Assembly (NCBI GenBank): GCA_951800855.1
Contig: CATOLC010000010.1
Location: 1-14,552 of the forward strand
Origin: an uncultured Ruminococcus sp.
GTDB taxonomy: Bacteria; Bacillota; Clostridia; Oscillospirales; Acutalibacteraceae
Direction of reading: 5' to 3'
Length of the DNA: 14,552 nt
A program made the translations under genes and the position numbers. The notes under the pieces were generated by a model. It worked only from the letters and a program-made list of their open reading frames with translations, was not told the origin of the DNA and did not search any database. Below are positions 1 through 6,610 of the stretch, piece after piece (position 1 is the first letter of the stretch; every line of letters begins with the position of its first letter).

Positions 1-75
<75 letters not shown>

Positions 76-77
<2 letters not shown>

Positions 78-145
78 GACATAGTCTAAAGTCGTTTGTG
101 TACAAAACTTAGATGAAAATTAGCTTCTTTTATGTCTGTGTTTTT
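76..145 (+). terminator. candidate terminator of the tRNA transcript
   Basis: CAGACATA (76-83) is the exact reverse complement of TATGTCTG (131-138), and the second arm is followed by TGTTTTTA. Between the arms a second hairpin can form (CTAAAGT..TTTGT against ACAAA..ACTTAG, 86-112). The 5' arm begins inside the encoded CCA, so this may be a processing and termination structure rather than a simple hairpin. The loop is long and the inner helix has a bulge, which keeps confidence low. Confidence 0.35.
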
Positions 146-435
146 AGGATTCTATTAGTTAGCAACAGCAATCTTGAAAGATAAAGATTTTTTAAAATAA
201 TTAAAATTCTACACTTATTTTTTTGTGGGTTTTAGAGTGTATTTGATTAAGTGTTTGTATTTTAAGAATAAATTAATTTTATAGAAATTTGAATTATAAT
301 AGTAAGACGACTTGACTTTAAATTATTAATAGAGTTAAATAATATTGAAAAATCTTTTATTAATTTTATTTTATAAAAATTACATAATCTAAATACTCTT
401 TAAGATGAATTTTATTGGGAATAAAGGGGTAGTTT
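78..435. other. AT-rich spacer between tRNA-Pro and the glycosyltransferase gene
   Basis: No gene is seen in these 358 bases. They hold the candidate tRNA terminator, one promoter candidate (312-340), a TATAAT hexamer at 295-300 without a good -35, and a weak all-AT inverted repeat around 361-383. The open frame starting at 113 encodes only 23 residues and has no ribosome binding site. Confidence 0.6.
312..340 (+). promoter_or_regulatory. candidate sigma-A promoter for the glycosyltransferase-yebC unit
   Basis: TTGACT (312-317) lies 17 bases upstream of TTAAAT (335-340). The -35 matches 5 of 6 and the -10 matches 4 of 6 consensus positions. Transcription would begin near 347, giving a leader of about 90 bases before the ATG at 436. 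The AT-rich background makes chance matches likely. Confidence 0.35.
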
Positions 436-1464
436 ATGGATACGAAAAATTTGATAAAATGGCTAAAAATTTTCATGTTATCTATCGTTTTTGCAGTTTT
501 CAGCAGTATATTTTGGGTATTCGTAAATAGTTCAAACTGCACTCCTAAGCTATCAGTCGTTGTCCCGATATATAATGTTGAAGATTATCTACCGAAGTGT
601 TTAGATTCTCTAATTGGACAAACCTTTGAAGATTTAGAGATAATCTGTGTAAATGATGGGTCTTTGGATAATTGCCTTGAAATATTAAAGGAATATGAAA
701 AGAGGGACAGTCGAATTATAGTAATTGACAAGACAAACGGAGGAGTTAGTTCTGCGAGAAATGCCGGAATGCGTGCAGCAAAGGCAGAGTATATTACTTT
801 TGTGGACCCAGATGATTATTTATCCACAAATGTTTACGAAAAGTGTATGTACGCTATGGAAAATAAAAATGCAGATATTGTGATTTTTAACAGTGTTACA
901 GAGCCGGAAAATAAGTTTGTGTTTTCTGATTTTAAAGAAAAAGTTTTTACTAATAAGTTTGAGGCTATGCAAGATCAAGCTGTGATTACAGGGTTTGTAT
1001 GGAATAAAATTTTCAAACGGTCTATTATAGTAGATAATGACATATGGTTTAATGAAAATATCAAATTTGCTGAAGATAATCTTTTTGTAAATATGGTTTT
1101 TCCAAAAGCAGAAATTATTGTCACATGTACCGATGCTTTTTATCATTACTTAATACGCCCCGATTCCTCAGGCAAAAGTGTTCCGGAGGAAATATGTTTA
1201 AAAAATGCTATAACTCGGAGCAATGAACTTATTGATTTTTATAAAAAACAAGGATACACAGACCGATACATATGGCTTCTTGATTGGTGTTTGGCAATTA
1301 TACACTATAGGCTCGATGAAACGAATGATATTCAAAAAAGGAAGAAGTATTCCGGCGAAATTATTGATGTTTTGGAGAAGGAACTTCTTCCTGAGATACA
1401 CGAGCCTGTTCCAGAGGATTTAATTGATGTTATTGATAAATTAAAGGGATATGCAAGTGTTTAA
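436..1464 (+). CDS. membrane-anchored family 2 glycosyltransferase
   Basis: This 342-residue protein has a GT-A glycosyltransferase domain of the GT2 (WcaA-like) type, which transfers a sugar from a nucleotide-sugar donor to a glycan, lipid or protein acceptor. The fold begins with VVVPIYN (41-47), the donor-binding region contains VNDGS (72-76), and the DXD-type metal site is DPDD (124-127). A later AEDNLF (212-217) matches the usual acidic catalytic-base region. Residues 10-31 form one hydrophobic segment, so the enzyme is probably tethered to the membrane; many GT2 enzymes of this size lack such an N-terminal anchor. The start is set by AAAGGGG six to seven bases before the ATG. The gene ends 14 bases before yebC and is probably co-transcribed with it. 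The donor and acceptor cannot be told from the sequence; no other glycan genes sit beside it. Confidence 0.88.
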   Translation: MDTKNLIKWLKIFMLSIVFAVFSSIFWVFVNSSNCTPKLSVVVPIYNVEDYLPKCLDSLIGQTFEDLEIICVNDGSLDNCLEILKEYEKRDSRIIVIDKTNGGVSSARNAGMRAAKAEYITFVDPDDYLSTNVYEKCMYAMENKNADIVIFNSVTEPENKFVFSDFKEKVFTNKFEAMQDQAVITGFVWNKIFKRSIIVDNDIWFNENIKFAEDNLFVNMVFPKAEIIVTCTDAFYHYLIRPDSSGKSVPEEICLKNAITRSNELIDFYKKQGYTDRYIWLLDWCLAIIHYRLDETNDIQKRKKYSGEIIDVLEKELLPEIHEPVPEDLIDVIDKLKGYASV

Positions 1465-1478
1465 AAGGGGGATTTTAT

Positions 1479-2210
1479 ATGTCAGGACATTCTAAATGGA
1501 ACAATATAAAAAGAAAGAAAGAAAAAACAGATGCTCAGCGGGCAAAAATTTTCACTAAAATAGGCAGGGAACTAGCTGTGGCAGTTCGTGATGGCGGAGG
1601 AAGCGACCCTTTAGTAAATTCACGTTTAAAAGACTGTATTGCAAAAGCTAAGGCAAATAATGTTCCAAATGAAAATATTGAAAGAATTATTAAAAAAGCT
1701 GCAGGGGATGGAGACAGTAATAAGTATGAAGCGATTACCTATGAAGGATACGGTTTGGGAGGAGTTGCATTTATTGTTGAAACTTTAACCGATAATCGGA
1801 ACCGTACAGCGGGGAATTTAAGGCATTATTTTGATAAATATGGAGGTAATCTTGGTACTTCGGGATGTGTGTCTTTTATGTTTTCGCCTAAAGGAGTACT
1901 CGTGATAGATAAAAATGATTTAGACGAAGATACTGTTATGGAAAAATCTTTAGACTATGGGGCTTCTGATTTTAGTTCCGAGGGCGAATATTTTGTTGTT
2001 ACTACAGAGAAAGAAGACTATTCTACAGTATTTGGAGCTCTTTCGAAAGACGGATATACTTTTGTATCAGCAGATGTTGAGATGGTTCCAGAAAATTACA
2101 TAGAGATAAAAGACGAAGAACAGCTTTCTAAACTTCAAACATTTATAAACATTATGGAGGAAGATGACGATGTGCAAAATGTTTGGCATAACTGTGAGAA
2201 TTTAGATTAA
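1479..2210 (+). CDS. yebC: YebC/TACO1 family translation factor
   Basis: At 243 residues this is a standard-length YebC family protein. It opens with the family signature MSGHSKWNNIK and continues with KIFTKIGREL and the DGGGSDP...NNVPNENIERIIKKA region that typifies the N-terminal domain. The TYEGYG and TDNRNRT segments mark the second domain. The family was long annotated as a transcriptional regulator. More recent work on bacterial YebC and mitochondrial TACO1 assigns it to the ribosome, where it relieves stalling at proline-rich stretches; I apply this by homology. A strong AAAAGGGGG ribosome binding site precedes the ATG. The gene follows the glycosyltransferase by 14 bases and ends before a strong terminator, so the two form a short operon. 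The cytoplasmic location is inferred from the absence of membrane segments. Confidence 0.95.
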   Translation: MSGHSKWNNIKRKKEKTDAQRAKIFTKIGRELAVAVRDGGGSDPLVNSRLKDCIAKAKANNVPNENIERIIKKAAGDGDSNKYEAITYEGYGLGGVAFIVETLTDNRNRTAGNLRHYFDKYGGNLGTSGCVSFMFSPKGVLVIDKNDLDEDTVMEKSLDYGASDFSSEGEYFVVTTEKEDYSTVFGALSKDGYTFVSADVEMVPENYIEIKDEEQLSKLQTFINIMEEDDDVQNVWHNCENLD

Positions 2211-2246
2211 ATTCGTTTTTAAAATTTTTTAAACAATAAAAAATGA

Positions 2247-2281
2247 GGGGGAAATCTTAAAAAGATTGTGTTTCCCCTTTT
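2247..2281 (+). terminator. intrinsic terminator after yebC
   Basis: GGGGAAA pairs with TTTCCCC, and an inner AATCT/AGATT helix closes on an A-rich loop, with a three-base bulge (GTG) on the 3' side. TTTT follows the stem directly. It lies about 36 bases after the yebC stop and separates this unit from murD. Confidence 0.85.
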
Positions 2282-2290
2282 AATCAGCAG

Positions 2291-2329
2291 TACAAAATAA
2301 ATATGTTTGTATAATCATATTTATTTGTA
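2291..2329. repeat. 14-bp-arm inverted repeat upstream of murD
   Basis: TACAAAATAAATATG (2291-2305) and CATATTTATTTGTA (2316-2329) are reverse complements apart from one extra A in the left arm. Eleven pairs nearest the loop are unbroken. The 10-base centre TTTGTATAAT contains a TATAAT hexamer. No T tract follows, so this is not an obvious terminator. It may be an operator or a leftover from rearrangement. Confidence 0.6.
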
Positions 2330-2361
2330 GATAATATGAACCGATTGAAAAGTCACAATAG

Positions 2362-2392
2362 TTGACACTGCTATGAATAAATAAACTATTTT
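2362..2392 (+). promoter_or_regulatory. candidate promoter for the murD operon
   Basis: A perfect -35 hexamer TTGACA (2362-2367) is followed by weaker -10 choices: ACTATT at 17 bases or TATTTT (2387-2392) at 19 bases. A 7-bp inverted repeat, AATAGTT (2357-2363) and AACTATT (2384-2390), brackets the spacer, which would suit a small operator. The leader to the murD ATG would be about 100 bases. Confidence 0.35.
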
Positions 2393-2496
2393 GAAATTTT
2401 CAGTATTTAAAAATTTTATTTCATGAGAAAACTAATTATTTTTTGTGTTGGTTCAGTATAGCCTATTTTTATTATTTTTAGGAGGAAAATCTAAAG

Positions 2497-3900
2497 ATGG
2501 ATAATTTACAGGATAAAATTTTAATAAAGTTAAAAGGCAAAAGAGTTATGATTTTTGGGCTGGGAAAAAGCAACGAATATCTGATAAAATTTTTATCTCA
2601 GGCAAAAATCAACCTTGTTTTGTGTGATACAAAACAGGAACCTCAAATACCCGGTCATATTTTGGAATATATAAAGTCCCAAAATATAGAGTGCCGTTTT
2701 GGACAAAACTGTATTGATAAAATAGATTGTGATATCCTTATTCGTACTCCAGGAATGAGTTTTACTTCAGATTTTATTCTTCGTGCGAGAAAATCAGGAG
2801 TTATAGTTACATCGGAAATGGAGATATTTTTTGATGTTTGTCCTTGTCCTATAATTGGTATAACTGGAAGTGACGGAAAATCAACTGTTACTACTATAAT
2901 TTATGAAATGCTTAAAAATTCAGGTAAAAAAGTCTATAAGGGAGGAAATTTAGGAGAGCCGTTTCTTTCTAGACTTAATGAAATGCAGCCAAGCGATATT
3001 GTAGTTGCTGAACTTTCGAGTTTTCAGCTAATATCGATGCGAAAAAGCCCGGATATTTCTGTTATTACAAATATTTCTCCTAATCATTTGGATGTGCATA
3101 AAAATATGGAGGAATACGTGGGTGCCAAGAAAAATATTTTTCTGCATCAAGGGGCTTTTGGGAAAACAGTGCTTAATTACGATAATGATTATACAAGAGA
3201 CTTTGCCCGAGAGACAAGAGGGAAAACTGTTTTTTTCAGTCGAAAGAAAAGACTTGAAAATGGAGTGTGGGCTGATAAAAATGGGGATATTTTTGTTTCC
3301 CAAAATGGAACATCTAATTTAATTTTAAATAAAAGTGATATAAAAATATTAGGGAACCATAACTTAGAAAATTACTTAGCTGCAATTGCTGCAGTTTGGG
3401 GAATTGCAGACGTAAACAGCATAATAAAGACAGCAAAAGAATTTCCTGGTATTGCACATCGAATGGAAAAAGTAAAAACAATAAAAGGAATAAACTATTA
3501 TAATGATTCGATTGCAACAACCCCAACAAGAGTTATATCCGGTTGCCTTTCTTTATTCAATGAGAAGATTATTTTAATTTGTGGCGGGTATGATAAAAAT
3601 ATACCTTTTGATGAACTGGGTGACGTGATAAATAAAAAGGTAAAAACTTTGATATTAATGGGGCAAACAGCAGAGAAAATAGAAAATTGCGTAAAAAAAT
3701 CCAAGTTTTATATTAATAATGGGATAAATATTTTTTATGCCGACGGAATGGAGGACGCCGTTAAAATTTCTTTGGAAAATGCAAATGCTAAAGATATAGT
3801 TGTGCTATCTCCAGCTTGTGCGAGTTTCGGTATGTATAAAAATTTTGAAGAGAGAGGTGACCACTTTAAAAAACTTGTAAATGAGATTGAAGGAGATTAA
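2497..3900 (+). CDS. murD: UDP-N-acetylmuramoyl-L-alanine--D-glutamate ligase
   Basis: MurD adds D-glutamate to UDP-MurNAc-L-Ala using ATP, a cytoplasmic step of peptidoglycan precursor synthesis. The 467 residues show all three Mur-ligase domains. The N-terminal UDP-binding domain starts with GLGKS (21-25). The central ATPase domain has the P-loop GITGSDGKST (121-130), NISPNHLD (192-199) and the AKK region (210-212) that holds the carbamylated lysine in this family. The C-terminal domain has HRME (321-324), a DSIATTPTR segment (337-345) and the closing LSPACASFGMYKNFEERG. The P-loop has SD where TN is most common. AGGAGG sits 11 bases before the ATG. The gene stands alone, outside a division-and-cell-wall cluster, and heads an operon with two M42 peptidases: its stop is 2 bases before the next ATG, and it carries that gene's ribosome binding site (AAGGAGA) within its last codons. 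Confidence 0.96.
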   Translation: MDNLQDKILIKLKGKRVMIFGLGKSNEYLIKFLSQAKINLVLCDTKQEPQIPGHILEYIKSQNIECRFGQNCIDKIDCDILIRTPGMSFTSDFILRARKSGVIVTSEMEIFFDVCPCPIIGITGSDGKSTVTTIIYEMLKNSGKKVYKGGNLGEPFLSRLNEMQPSDIVVAELSSFQLISMRKSPDISVITNISPNHLDVHKNMEEYVGAKKNIFLHQGAFGKTVLNYDNDYTRDFARETRGKTVFFSRKKRLENGVWADKNGDIFVSQNGTSNLILNKSDIKILGNHNLENYLAAIAAVWGIADVNSIIKTAKEFPGIAHRMEKVKTIKGINYYNDSIATTPTRVISGCLSLFNEKIILICGGYDKNIPFDELGDVINKKVKTLILMGQTAEKIENCVKKSKFYINNGINIFYADGMEDAVKISLENANAKDIVVLSPACASFGMYKNFEERGDHFKKLVNEIEGD

Positions 3901-3902
3901 AT

Positions 3903-4934
3903 ATGAAAAACTTATTAAAAGATTTATGTTCCATCAAGGGAATATCAGGGAAAGAAGAATCTGTTTGCAAGTTTGCTGCGGAAAAATTATCTGTTTTTGC
4001 AGATGTTTGTATAACTCATGATAATTCAGTAATTGGAGTAATTGAGCCGGAAGAAGGCAGAAAAACTGATAAACATATTTTATTTGATGCACATATAGAC
4101 CAGATAGGGCTAATTGTAACTTATGTGCATAAAAACGGATTCATAAAATTTGATACTTGTGGGGGATTAGACCCTCGGATTTTATATGGAAGCACTGTGA
4201 TAGTTCACGGAGAAAAGGATTTTAATGGAGTTATATGTTCAATTCCTCCGCATTTAATGAAAAGCAAAGATAAAAGCTCACTTAGTATAGATGATATGTT
4301 TATTGATATAGGTTTTTGTTCAGAAAGCATTGGGGAAAAAATCAAACCTGGGGACAGAGTGTCTTTTAATAAAGGCTTTTATGAATTGTTAAATGGAAAT
4401 ATTGCGTCCCCTGCAACAGATGACAGAAGTGGAGTGTATGTTTTAATAAAACTTGCCGAAAAATTGGAAAAATTAAAAAGGGAAAAATTAAATATAAAAT
4501 TCACTTTTCTTTTAAGTTCCCGTGAGGAAATTGGACATTTAGGGGCCAAAACATCGGCATATAAAATTATGCCAGATGAAGCAATTTCAGTTGATGTGAG
4601 TTTTGCCAAACAGCCCGGAGTTTCAAACGATAAATACGGAGTACTTGGTAAAGGCCCTATGATAGGTATTGCTCCTTCTCTTTCCACTAAGATTACAGAT
4701 TCTTTAAAAGAAATAGCACAACGAGAAAATATACCGCATCAATTTGAAGTAATGAAAGGAAGGTCCGGTACAAACGCTGACAGCATTTCACTTATACGTA
4801 GTGGAATACCTTGTGGACTGGTCAGTATACCGCAAAGATATATGCATACAGGAATTGAAATAGTTAATTGCAATGATCTTGATAATGTTACTGAATTGTT
4901 ATTTAGCTATGCCAAGCAAGGAGGAGCAAAATGA
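3903..4934 (+). CDS. M42 family metallo-aminopeptidase, copy 1
   Basis: M42 enzymes are di-metal aminopeptidases that trim short peptides in the cytoplasm, usually as dodecameric tetrahedral (TET) particles. Likely metal ligands by motif are H64 (in FDAHIDQIG), D173 (SPATDDRSG), E209 with catalytic E208 (SREEIG), D231 (VDVSFA) and H315 (RYMHTG). All are present in 343 residues, the normal family length. One deviation is Q67, where the family motif usually reads AHMDE. The ribosome binding site lies inside the end of murD, and the stop codon overlaps the next gene's start (ATGA), so translation is coupled on both sides. Annotations such as endoglucanase or cellulase M for this family are historical. 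Substrate preference (for example glutamyl or broad) cannot be read here. Confidence 0.93.
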   Translation: MKNLLKDLCSIKGISGKEESVCKFAAEKLSVFADVCITHDNSVIGVIEPEEGRKTDKHILFDAHIDQIGLIVTYVHKNGFIKFDTCGGLDPRILYGSTVIVHGEKDFNGVICSIPPHLMKSKDKSSLSIDDMFIDIGFCSESIGEKIKPGDRVSFNKGFYELLNGNIASPATDDRSGVYVLIKLAEKLEKLKREKLNIKFTFLLSSREEIGHLGAKTSAYKIMPDEAISVDVSFAKQPGVSNDKYGVLGKGPMIGIAPSLSTKITDSLKEIAQRENIPHQFEVMKGRSGTNADSISLIRSGIPCGLVSIPQRYMHTGIEIVNCNDLDNVTELLFSYAKQGGAK

Positions 4935-5971
4935 TTGAGCTTGATATGAATATTTTAAAAAAACTGTGTCTTACCGGAGGAATTTCAGGAGATGAAAGCG
5001 AGGTTCGAGAAAAGATAATAGAGGAAATCTCACAATATGGTACAGAATACCATATAGATGCTATGGGTAATTTAATTGTATTTAAAAAAGGTAAGAATAG
5101 ACCTTTAACAAGGCTTATGATTGCAGCTCATATGGATGAGGTTGGGATGATTGTAACTTATATAACTGAAAATGGTTATTTAGGGTTTGATACAGTTGGG
5201 GGAATAGACAACCGTATTTTGCCAGGACAAAGTGTTTTGATTGGGAAAAATAAAATCCCCGGGGTAATAGGATTAAAGCCTATCCATTTAACCCCAAAAT
5301 CGGAAATTTCTTCGGAATTAGATATTGAATCTTTGTTTATTGATATAGGTGCTAAGGATAAGGAAGATGCCCAAAAACATATAAATGTTGGGGACTCAGT
5401 GGTATTTGATTCAAAGTTTGACGATACAAACGGGAGAATTGTTGCTAAGGCACTGGATGATAGAGCAGGATGCTTTATTTTGCTAAATATGCTCAAAAGA
5501 GAATTAGAGTATGATACTTATTTTGTGTTTACAGTACAAGAGGAAATAGGTTTGCGAGGAGCAGGAGCAGCTTCTTATACGGTGGATCCTCAGTCTGCAA
5601 TTGTGATAGAGTCTACAACGGCAAATGAAATTCCAGGGATAGAAAAGCATAATAGAATATGTGAAATAGGAAAAGGGCCGGCTGTTTCATTTATGGATAA
5701 AGTGACTCTGTACGACAAAAATTATTATGAGTTAGCAATGTCTTTAGCGAAAGAAAATAAAATAAACATACAGCCTAAAAAAGGAGTAACCGGTGGGAAT
5801 GATGCCGGAGCGATAAATGTTTCCAAAGGTGTTACCAGAACTTTGGCTATATCTGTTCCTTGCAGGTATTTGCACACAAGCGCAGGGATTATAAATAAAA
5901 ATGATTTACAGGATACACTTAAACTTGCCATACTTTTATCTGAAAAGATATCCTCACAGGAATTTTGCTAA
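4931..5971 (+). CDS. M42 family metallo-aminopeptidase, copy 2
   Basis: This 346-residue paralogue of the preceding gene keeps the canonical motifs: AAHMDEVG (65-72, ligand H67), KALDDRAG (173-180, ligand D176), TVQEEIGLRGAG (201-212, E204 catalytic and E205 ligand), IVIESTTA (224-231, with E227 where copy 1 has D231) and RYLHTSAG (312-319, ligand H315). The start codon overlaps the stop of copy 1 by four bases, and the ribosome binding site is AAGGAGG at the end of copy 1. The pair probably arose by an old duplication, since the proteins are alike in layout but well diverged. It may form homo- or hetero-oligomeric TET particles. A strong terminator follows about 65 bases downstream. Confidence 0.95.
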   Translation: MIELDMNILKKLCLTGGISGDESEVREKIIEEISQYGTEYHIDAMGNLIVFKKGKNRPLTRLMIAAHMDEVGMIVTYITENGYLGFDTVGGIDNRILPGQSVLIGKNKIPGVIGLKPIHLTPKSEISSELDIESLFIDIGAKDKEDAQKHINVGDSVVFDSKFDDTNGRIVAKALDDRAGCFILLNMLKRELEYDTYFVFTVQEEIGLRGAGAASYTVDPQSAIVIESTTANEIPGIEKHNRICEIGKGPAVSFMDKVTLYDKNYYELAMSLAKENKINIQPKKGVTGGNDAGAINVSKGVTRTLAISVPCRYLHTSAGIINKNDLQDTLKLAILLSEKISSQEFC

Positions 5972-6036
5972 AACTCGTTTAATGCCAGAAAAAACACATT
6001 TTTAAACTTTTTCTACATTTTTAAAACAGAACATAA

Positions 6037-6076
6037 AAAAATAGAGTGAAGCTTATAAGAAGTTCACTCTATTTTT
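6037..6076. terminator. bidirectional intrinsic terminator
   Basis: A perfect 14-bp stem pairs AAAATAGAGTGAA-type sequence at 6037-6050 with 6063-6076 around a 12-base loop. A run of A precedes it and a run of T follows, so it can stop transcription from both sides. It lies between the plus-strand M42 operon and the convergent small minus-strand gene. Confidence 0.88.
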
Positions 6077-6139
6077 AACCGTTTCAGCATAATAAGTTAG
6101 TAAATGAATAAATCTCATTGTATAACATCCATCTTAAAA

Positions 6140-6373
6140 TTAATGAGGGTGGAGTTTCTTCATTATTTCTATTACTTTCGAATCTAATTTATATTCACTG
6201 AATTCCCACATTGCTACAGGTTCTAATTCTCCATGAGGGTTCTTCGTTGCTCTAATTGAACAGGGTGATTTAAATCTAAAGCCATAATCCTTTATTAACT
6301 CTTCAATTGTTTTATTTTTAAAATCAGCAAGAATTTTTTCATTGTCCTTGGGTAACCATAGTACAGTTGCCAT
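6140..6373 (-). CDS. uncharacterised small protein, 77 aa
   Basis: I do not recognise this protein. It begins MATVLWLPKDNEK and is small, soluble, without membrane segments or a signal peptide. It has a single cysteine in SPCSIRATK, a tryptophan-containing stretch VAMWEFSEY and a charged helical end, KVIEIMKKLHPH. A longer frame opens 12 codons upstream (to 6409), but the ATG at 6371-6373 is the better start because AAGAAGG sits seven bases before it. The gene has its own near-perfect promoter (6466-6494) within a large palindrome, implying strong and probably regulated expression. It converges on the M42 operon and lies downstream of the metal ATPase in the same direction. The good ribosome binding site, promoter and terminator together argue that it is real. 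Confidence 0.75.
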   Translation of the reverse strand: MATVLWLPKDNEKILADFKNKTIEELIKDYGFRFKSPCSIRATKNPHGELEPVAMWEFSEYKLDSKVIEIMKKLHPH

Positions 6374-6445
6374 AATATTACCTTCTTTCTTTAAATATAA
6401 CAAAATCATCTGTTTTGAGATATTTTATGCATAATAATTTTAAGT

Positions 6446-6485
6446 TTATTTATTTAATATATATTATTATATATTAAATAAATAA
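6446..6485. repeat. perfect palindrome with 18-bp arms over a promoter
   Basis: The left arm TTATTTATTTAATATATA (6446-6463) and right arm TATATATTAAATAAATAA (6468-6485) are exact reverse complements around the 4-base centre TTAT. All 36 arm bases are A or T. It covers the spacer, the -10 and the start region of the minus-strand promoter of the 77-residue gene, the position expected of an operator. It could also extrude as a cruciform. Confidence 0.8.
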
Positions 6486-6494
6486 TTTTGTCAA
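6466..6494 (-). promoter_or_regulatory. consensus sigma-A promoter of the 77-aa gene
   Basis: On the minus strand TTGACA (6494-6489) is followed by exactly 17 bases and then TATAAT (6471-6466). Both hexamers are perfect. Transcription would start near 6459, giving a leader of about 85 bases before the ATG at 6373. Confidence 0.85.
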
Positions 6495-6511
6495 TAGTTT
6501 TATTGAATAGT

Positions 6512-6530
6512 TCAAATGACATGCATTTGA
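6512..6530. repeat. 19-bp dyad upstream of the consensus promoter
   Basis: TCAAATG (6512-6518) and CATTTGA (6524-6530) are exact inverted copies around ACATG. It lies about 20 bases upstream of the -35 hexamer of the small gene, a position and size that would fit a dimeric regulator, although no regulator gene is seen nearby. Confidence 0.45.
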
Positions 6531-6610
6531 TTTGTTGTATTTTAAAGAAAGAATAGTTAATGCAGATTATTTTAGCTGAACCAATTTAAGATATACTTAG
6601 TCTACTTTCC

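Noticed and set aside
113-184. 23-codon open frame after the tRNA
   Set aside because: It has no ribosome binding site and overlaps the candidate tRNA terminator.
520-550. Possible lipobox (SSNC) after the hydrophobic segment of the glycosyltransferase
   Set aside because: The residue before the cysteine is asparagine, not Gly, Ala or Ser, and the region before it does not fit a lipoprotein signal.
2337-2455. Possible second small insertion element bounded by TGAACC and GGTTCA
   Set aside because: The inverted ends are only six bases long and no matching direct repeats flank them.
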